Assembly: GCA_004296815.1 (NCBI GenBank)
Contig: SCVT01000247.1
Span: 1 to 10,682 of the forward strand
Source: Reyranella sp.
Lineage (GTDB): Bacteria; Pseudomonadota; Alphaproteobacteria; Reyranellales; Reyranellaceae
Length of the DNA: 10,682 nt
Direction of reading: 5' to 3'
Shown here: in pieces, positions 5,848 to 10,682 of the stretch
Numbering within the stretch: the stretch's first letter is position 1
Layout of the letters: each line of letters begins with the position of its first letter
Notes under the pieces: model-generated
What the model saw: the letters and a program-made list of their open reading frames with translations, nothing else
The model's database searches: none
What the model was told of the DNA's origin: nothing
Program-made: the position numbers and the translations under genes

Positions 5848-7626
5848 ATGAGCGAGTTCGACGACCAGCAGAAGCAGTGGCTTCAGGGTTTCGTCAGCGG
5901 CATCGAGGCCCGCAAGGCCGCTGACAAGCTCTCGAACCGCACTGCCACCACAGCGTCGGGCACGCCGATCGGCCCCGACGCGCTGCAGCACGCTGCGCAG
6001 GATCGCGCGGTGGCCGCGGGTGCCAGGTTGGTCGCCGAGGAGAAGGCCAAGCGCGAACGCCATCCGCTCGACCGTTGGGATGAGCTGGTGGCGCGCAGCG
6101 AGGCCGGCCAATTCCCCAAGGGCACCGACGTCCTTCTCACCAAGTATCACGGCCTCTTCTATGTCGCGCCGGCGCAGGACTCCTACATGTGCCGCCTGCG
6201 CATCCCCAATGGCATCCTGAACGCCTGGCAGATGACCGGCCTCGCCGACGCCGCCGACTCGTTCGGGGGTGGCTATGCCGACGTGACGACGCGCGCCAAC
6301 CTGCAGATCCGCGAGATTCCGGCGCAACACGGCGTCGACCTGCTGCTCGCCGTGCAGGATCTCGGCCTCACCGCGCGCGGTTCCGGCGCCGACAACATCC
6401 GCAACATCACCGGCAGCCCGACCGCCGGCGTCGATCCGCAGGAACTGTGGGATACGCGGCCGCTCTGCCGCGCCATGCATCACTACATCCTCAATCATCG
6501 CGAGATGTACGGCCTGCCGCGCAAGTTCAATATCGCCTTCGACGGCGGCGGCCGGGTCCCGGTGCTCGAGGACACCAACGACATCGGCTTCGTCGCCGCG
6601 CGCGTGACCGGCGGCGAGGGGTTCGAGCCCGGTATCTATTTCCGCCTGCAGCTGGGTGGCATCACCGGCCATCTTGATTTCGCGTTCGACACCGAGGTGC
6701 TGTTGAAGCCCGGGGAATGCGTGACGGTTGCGGGTGCGGTGGTGCGTGCCTTCGCTGCTCACGGCGATCGCACCAATCGACAGAAGGCGCGCATGAAGTA
6801 CGTCATCGACCGCATGGGCCGGGACGCCTTCCTGGCCGAGGTCGAGAAGGAGCATGGCGCGAAGCTGCGTCGTGCCCGTGGCGCCGTGATCGCGCCGCGC
6901 CTGCCGGCCGACAAGCACGGACATGTCGGTGTGCACGCCCAGAAGCAGCCGGGCCTCAGCTACCTCGGCGTCGTGTTGCCGGTCGGCCGCCTGACCGGTG
7001 GCCAGATGCGTGGCCTTGCCGAGATCGCGCAACGCTTCGGCAGCGGCACGCTGCGCCTCACCGTGTGGCAGAACCTGCTGATCTCCGACGTCGCCGATCG
7101 CGATGTCGGTGTCTGCGTCGCGGCCATTGCTGCGCTCGGCCTCGGTGTCGAGGCGAGCGCCGTCCGGCGCGGCCTGGTCGCCTGTACCGGCAATGCCGGC
7201 TGTAAGTTCGCAGCGTCCAACACCAAGGGCCATGCGCTGAAGCTCGCCGACTGGCTGGAGGCGCGGCTTGCGATCGACCTTCCGGTCAACATCCATCTCA
7301 CTGGCTGTCATCATTCCTGTGCCCAGCACTATGTCGGCGACATCGGCCTGATCGCAGTAAAGGTCGATCGCGGCGAGGAGACGGTCGAAGGCTACAACGT
7401 CTTCGTGGGCGGCGGTGCCGCGGCGACGGGCGAGCAGGCGATGGCGCGGGAGTACGCGACCGCCGTCGCCTTCGACGAGCTGCCGCCGCTGGTCGAGAAG
7501 CTGCTGGCCGGCTGGCTCGCTCATCGCCGCGAAGCCGAGTCGTTCCACGATTTCAGCCGCCGCCACGAGATCGGCGCGCTGAGGGCGCTGGTCGAGGGCG
7601 TACCCGAGAAGGCACTTGCGGCATGA
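5848..7626 (+). CDS. nirA: Assimilatory nitrite reductase, siroheme/[4Fe-4S] NirA type
   Basis: The 592-residue protein has two nitrite/sulfite reductase half-domains. The first contains the ligand-pocket segment DVTTRANLQIREI; the second has the [4Fe-4S]-siroheme motif C446-x5-C452 (ACTGNAGCKFA) and C487-x3-C491 (GCHHSCAQ). It should reduce nitrite to ammonium with six electrons in the cytoplasm. Length and the TRPLCRAMH and NGILNAWQMTGLAD segments fit the ferredoxin-dependent NirA branch; sulfite reductase (CysI) is the alternative, disfavoured by the nitrate operon. No NAD(P)H or flavin domain is present, so electrons must come from a partner, plausibly the next gene. The N-terminus (FDDQQKQWLQGF) resembles that of the partner. 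ATG 5848 has only a weak ribosome site and probably depends on coupling. It overlaps the next gene by 4 bases (ATGA). Confidence 0.92.
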   Translation: MSEFDDQQKQWLQGFVSGIEARKAADKLSNRTATTASGTPIGPDALQHAAQDRAVAAGARLVAEEKAKRERHPLDRWDELVARSEAGQFPKGTDVLLTKYHGLFYVAPAQDSYMCRLRIPNGILNAWQMTGLADAADSFGGGYADVTTRANLQIREIPAQHGVDLLLAVQDLGLTARGSGADNIRNITGSPTAGVDPQELWDTRPLCRAMHHYILNHREMYGLPRKFNIAFDGGGRVPVLEDTNDIGFVAARVTGGEGFEPGIYFRLQLGGITGHLDFAFDTEVLLKPGECVTVAGAVVRAFAAHGDRTNRQKARMKYVIDRMGRDAFLAEVEKEHGAKLRRARGAVIAPRLPADKHGHVGVHAQKQPGLSYLGVVLPVGRLTGGQMRGLAEIAQRFGSGTLRLTVWQNLLISDVADRDVGVCVAAIAALGLGVEASAVRRGLVACTGNAGCKFAASNTKGHALKLADWLEARLAIDLPVNIHLTGCHHSCAQHYVGDIGLIAVKVDRGEETVEGYNVFVGGGAAATGEQAMAREYATAVAFDELPPLVEKLLAGWLAHRREAESFHDFSRRHEIGALRALVEGVPEKALAA

Positions 7627-9191
7627 ACGCGATGGCGCCCATCCCTCAGATCATCCCCGAGAACGCGCCGTTCTCGACCGAGCAGCGCGCCTGGCTGAAC
7701 GGCTTCTTCGCCGCCTATCTCGGCGTCGACGGTACGCCGGGCGCGGCCGAGACCGAGCCTGAGGAGCACGAGGAGTTTCCCTGGCACGAGCCTACGCTCG
7801 CGCTTGCCGAGCGGCTGGCACTCGCCAAGGAGGCCAAGCCCGCGCGCCAGCTCATGGCCGCCATGGCCCAGCTCGATTGCGGCCAGTGCGGCTATCTCTG
7901 CCAGAGCTACGCCGAAGCCGTATGGTCCGGCGCCGAGGCCGATCTCGGCCGTTGCGTGCCGGGCGGCAAGGAGACCCAGCGCAAGCTGAAGGAGCTGCTG
8001 CCGGCGCTGGAGCCGCAACGAGACGGCAACGCCGTCGCCGTACCCGCCGTCAGGGCATCGGGCCCGGTCGGCCAGTCGCGGGACCGGCCGGGGCTCGCGA
8101 CGCTCGTCGACGCCCATCCGCTCAATCGCACGGGTTCGGAGAAGGACGTGCGCCATGTCGTGCTCGATCTCTCCGCGACCGACATGACCTACGAAGCGGG
8201 GGACAGTCTCGGTGTGTTCGCGCGCAAGAACCCGCAGCTCGTGCAGGCCGTGCTCGATCGCCTGGGCGCCACCGGTGAGGAGATGGTCGGCTTCGATCAT
8301 GACGCGCTGCCGCTCCGCCAGGTCCTGTTGAGCAAGGTCGACATCGCGCGGCCGAGCGACGAGTGCATGCTCTTCCTCGCGAGCCGCGCCTTCGACGGCG
8401 AGGAGGCCTTGAAGCTGCAGGCGCTGGCATCGGGCGAGGGGCCGGCCGAGCTCGCCGAGGCGGACCTGCTCGACCTGCTGCACGCCTTCCCGTCGGTGAT
8501 GCCGTCGCTGCCCGGCCTCATCAAGTCGCTCGATCGGCTGCAGCCGCGTCTCTATTCGATCGCCTCCTCGTCCAAGGCGCATCCGCGCGAGGTCCATCTC
8601 ACAGTCTCGGCCGTGCGCTGGGACGCCAAGGACCGTACCCGCACCGGTATCGGCTCCTGCTATCTCGCCGACTTCGCCAAGCCCGGCGACGTGATCCCGG
8701 TCTTCGTGCAGAAGAGCCATGGCTTCGCACCGCCGGCCGACGACAATGCGCCGCTGATCATGGTCGGGCCGGGCACCGGCATCGCGCCGTTCCGCGCCTT
8801 CCTCGAGGAGCGCGAGGCGCGCGGCGCCCGCGGCAAGAACTGGCTGTTCTTCGGCGACCAGAAGCGCACGACCGACTTCCTCTACGAGGACCAGGTGATC
8901 GACTGGCAGCGCCGCGGCGTGCTCACACGCCTCGACCTCGCCTTCTCGCGCGACCAGGCCGAGAAGGTCTACGTCCAGCACCGCATGCGCGAGAACGCCG
9001 CCGAACTCTGGAGCTGGCTGGAGCAAGGTGCGCACTTCTGTGTCTGCGGCGACGCCAAGCGGATGGCGAGCGATGTCGAGAAGGCATTGCTCGAGATTGC
9101 CATGGGGCCGGGGGCAAAGACCGCCGCCGAGGCGAAGGCATGGCTCGATGGCCTCGCGAAGGCCGGCAGGTACCAGCGCGATGTCTACTGA
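7623..9191 (+). CDS. CysJ-like NAD(P)H flavoprotein with N-terminal Fe-S domain, probable electron donor
   Basis: The 522-residue product has: a short helix FSTEQRAWLNGFF (about 17-29); an Fe-S domain with C86-x2-C89-x3-C93-x17-C111 (CGQCGYLC), like the four-Cys cluster domain of RnfB-type proteins; a CysJ/cytochrome P450 reductase-type FAD domain with RLYSIASSS (about 308-316); and an NAD(P)H domain with GPGTGIAPFRAFLEER (about 381-396), ending in the aromatic residue expected near the flavin (RDVY). The flavodoxin domain of classical CysJ is missing and the Fe-S domain replaces it. Such proteins are often annotated as sulfite reductase alpha subunit. Placed between nirA and nasA with overlaps of 4 and 11 bases, it probably moves electrons from NAD(P)H to one or both reductases; the partner is inferred. 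Confidence 0.85.
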   Translation: MNAMAPIPQIIPENAPFSTEQRAWLNGFFAAYLGVDGTPGAAETEPEEHEEFPWHEPTLALAERLALAKEAKPARQLMAAMAQLDCGQCGYLCQSYAEAVWSGAEADLGRCVPGGKETQRKLKELLPALEPQRDGNAVAVPAVRASGPVGQSRDRPGLATLVDAHPLNRTGSEKDVRHVVLDLSATDMTYEAGDSLGVFARKNPQLVQAVLDRLGATGEEMVGFDHDALPLRQVLLSKVDIARPSDECMLFLASRAFDGEEALKLQALASGEGPAELAEADLLDLLHAFPSVMPSLPGLIKSLDRLQPRLYSIASSSKAHPREVHLTVSAVRWDAKDRTRTGIGSCYLADFAKPGDVIPVFVQKSHGFAPPADDNAPLIMVGPGTGIAPFRAFLEEREARGARGKNWLFFGDQKRTTDFLYEDQVIDWQRRGVLTRLDLAFSRDQAEKVYVQHRMRENAAELWSWLEQGAHFCVCGDAKRMASDVEKALLEIAMGPGAKTAAEAKAWLDGLAKAGRYQRDVY

Positions 9192-10682
9192 CACCGTCTG
9201 CACCACCTGCCCCTACTGCGGCGTCGGCTGCGGCATTGTGGTGACGCCGGACGGCAAGGGCGGCGCTACGGTCGAGGGTGACGCCGCGCATCCCGCCAAT
9301 CGCGGCCGGCTCTGCTCTAAGGGCGCTGCGCTAGGCGAAACCTTGTCCCTTGAGGACCGGCTGCTGCATCCCGAGATCGACGGCCGTCGCGTCTCCTGGG
9401 GAACAGCGCTCGATGCGGTGGCGAACGGCCTGCGTGACGTGATCGAGCAGCACGGTCCTGACGCCGTCGCCTTCTACGTCTCGGGACAGTTGCTGACCGA
9501 GGACTATTACGCTGCGAACAAGCTGATCAAAGGTTTTCTCGGCACCGCCAATATCGACACGAACTCGCGGCTCTGCATGGCCTCGTCGGTGGCGGGCCAC
9601 AAGCGCGCCTTCGGCAGTGACACCGTGCCGGGCCTCTACGAGGATTTCGAGCTGGCCGACCTCGTGGTGCTGGTCGGCAGCAATCTTGCTTGGTGCCATC
9701 CGGTCCTGTTCCAGCGGCTCGAAGTCGCCAAGCGTGCGCGGCCTGCGATGAAGATCGTGGTGATCGATCCGCGCCGCACCGAGACCTGCGACATCGCCGA
9801 TCTTCATCTTGCGATCCGTCCCGGCACCGACGTGGCGCTGTTCAACGCGCTGCTGGCCGATCTCCATCGCCGTGGCCTCGCCGACAAGCGCTTCGTCGAC
9901 AAGCACACGGTCGGTCTCGACGACGCGCTGATCGCTGCGCGCGCGAGCGACATCGAGGCCTGCGGCCTCTCGGCCGCTGAAGTCGCGATGTTCTTCGACT
10001 GGTTTGCCCGAATGGAGAAGAGCGTCACGCTCTATTCCCAGGGCGTGAACCAGTCTTCCGCCGGCGTCGACAAGGTCAATGCGCTGATCAACTGCCATCT
10101 CCTGACGGGCCGCATCGGCCGGCCGGGCATGGGACCGTTCTCGATCACCGGCCAGCCCAATGCCATGGGAGGCCGTGAGGTCGGCGCGCTCTCCAACACG
10201 CTCGCCGCCCACATGGAGTTCGGCACGACGGACGTCGATCGCGTCGGCCGCTTCTGGAAGGCTGCGCGCATGGCGACGCGGCCGGGGCTGAAGGCGGTCG
10301 ATCTCTTCGAGGCGGTCGAGGCGGGCAAGGTCAAGGCGGTCTGGATCATGGCGACCAACCCGGTCGACAGCCTGCCCAATGCCGACCAGGTTCGCGCCGC
10401 GCTCAAGGGTTGCGAGCTGTCGATCGTCTCGGAGGCGATCCGCGCCACCGATACGGTCGATGCCTGCCGCATCCGTCTGCCCGCGCTCGCCTGGGCGGAG
10501 AAGGACGGCACCGTCACCAACTCCGAGCGCAACGTCTCGCGCCAGCGTCCCTTCCTGCCGCCGCCCGGGGAGGCACGGCAGGATTGGTGGATCCTCGCCG
10601 AGGTGGCCAAGCGCCTGGGCCACGGCGACGCCTTTGCCTGGAGCGGTGTCGCCGACATCTTCCGCGAGCACGCTGCCCTGTC
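9181..10682 (+). CDS. nasA: Assimilatory nitrate reductase catalytic subunit (3' end outside window)
   Basis: From ATG 9181 the frame stays open to the window end, giving 500 residues of a protein usually near 700-900. The N-terminus holds the [4Fe-4S] motif C10-x2-C13-x3-C17-x27-C45 followed by K47, typical of Mo-bisMGD enzymes. C132 in SRLCMASSVAG is the expected molybdenum ligand. Further cofactor segments are VGSNLAWCHPV, VIDPRRTETCDIAD, GRIGRPGMGPFSITGQPNAMGG and WIMATNPVDSLPNADQ. This is the NasA/NarB group, which reduces nitrate to nitrite in the cytoplasm; no Tat signal is present, against periplasmic NapA. Formate dehydrogenase is excluded by Cys rather than Sec and by the operon. 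The start lies inside the flavoprotein gene (11-base overlap) with only a weak AGG upstream. Any C-terminal extra Fe-S or flavin domain would be outside the window. Confidence 0.94.
   Translation, partial: MSTDTVCTTCPYCGVGCGIVVTPDGKGGATVEGDAAHPANRGRLCSKGAALGETLSLEDRLLHPEIDGRRVSWGTALDAVANGLRDVIEQHGPDAVAFYVSGQLLTEDYYAANKLIKGFLGTANIDTNSRLCMASSVAGHKRAFGSDTVPGLYEDFELADLVVLVGSNLAWCHPVLFQRLEVAKRARPAMKIVVIDPRRTETCDIADLHLAIRPGTDVALFNALLADLHRRGLADKRFVDKHTVGLDDALIAARASDIEACGLSAAEVAMFFDWFARMEKSVTLYSQGVNQSSAGVDKVNALINCHLLTGRIGRPGMGPFSITGQPNAMGGREVGALSNTLAAHMEFGTTDVDRVGRFWKAARMATRPGLKAVDLFEAVEAGKVKAVWIMATNPVDSLPNADQVRAALKGCELSIVSEAIRATDTVDACRIRLPALAWAEKDGTVTNSERNVSRQRPFLPPPGEARQDWWILAEVAKRLGHGDAFAWSGVADIFREHAAL

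Noticed and set aside
5425..7566. Long open frame of 713 codons on the - strand
   Set aside because: It lies antisense to nrtC and nirA, both with intact catalytic motifs. Its translation is rich in Arg, His, Asp and Ala with no recognisable motif, the usual mirror of GC-rich coding DNA.
7521..9206. Open frame of 561 codons on the - strand
   Set aside because: Antisense to the flavoprotein gene, which has clear Fe-S, FAD and NAD(P)H motifs; the antisense product resembles no family I know.
9331..10671. Open frame of 446 codons on the - strand
   Set aside because: Antisense to nasA, whose + strand frame shows the [4Fe-4S] and molybdenum-ligand cysteines and runs off the window end.

Overview
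The window is chromosomal DNA from a GC-rich proteobacterium, most likely an alphaproteobacterium. The basis is strong G/C bias at third codon positions, a nas/nrt gene set of the rhizobial and Paracoccus type, and sigma-54 promoter signatures. The genus cannot be fixed from the sequence alone. Apart from the tail of a MORN-repeat gene at the left edge, everything belongs to one system: uptake and assimilatory reduction of nitrate to ammonium, with its regulators.

Layout, all on the + strand: the 3' end of a MORN-repeat protein gene (3-641); a near-consensus sigma-54 promoter (648-663); nasT, an ANTAR-domain RNA-binding antiterminator (695-1288); a 313-base regulatory gap (1289-1601); then a tightly packed operon of nasS (1602-2825), nrtA (2815-4119), nrtB (4119-5027), nrtC (5039-5839), nirA-type nitrite reductase (5848-7626), an Fe-S/FAD/NAD(P)H oxidoreductase (7623-9191) and nasA nitrate reductase (9181 to beyond the window end). 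Most junctions overlap by 1 to 11 bases and none is separated by more than 11 bases, so this looks like one transcript.

The most interesting part is the gap. Read 5' to 3', it holds a 28-bp interrupted palindrome (1340-1367), a full match to the IHF consensus (1404-1416), a second sigma-54 promoter (1444-1459) whose predicted start is near 1470, and then an RNA leader. The leader has three successive hairpins, each closing the same hexaloop AACGGC with A at loop position 1 and G at position 4, the known ANTAR-protein recognition signature. The third hairpin shares its loop and 3' arm with the 5' strand of a long terminator stem that ends in eight T residues (1581-1588). The ribosome-binding site and GTG start of nasS follow directly. 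Hairpin 3 and the terminator therefore exclude each other, as in NasT/NasR antitermination, but with three hexaloops where two are usual.

Inferred working: under nitrogen limitation sigma-54 drives nasT and the nas operon. Without nitrate or nitrite, NasS holds NasT and transcripts stop at 1588. With nitrate, NasT is released, binds the hexaloops, blocks the terminator and lets the operon be read. NrtABC imports nitrate, NasA reduces it to nitrite, NirA reduces nitrite to ammonium, and the flavoprotein probably supplies electrons. Because nasS lies behind the attenuator while nasT lies in front of it, induction should also raise the level of the inhibitor, giving a built-in negative feedback.
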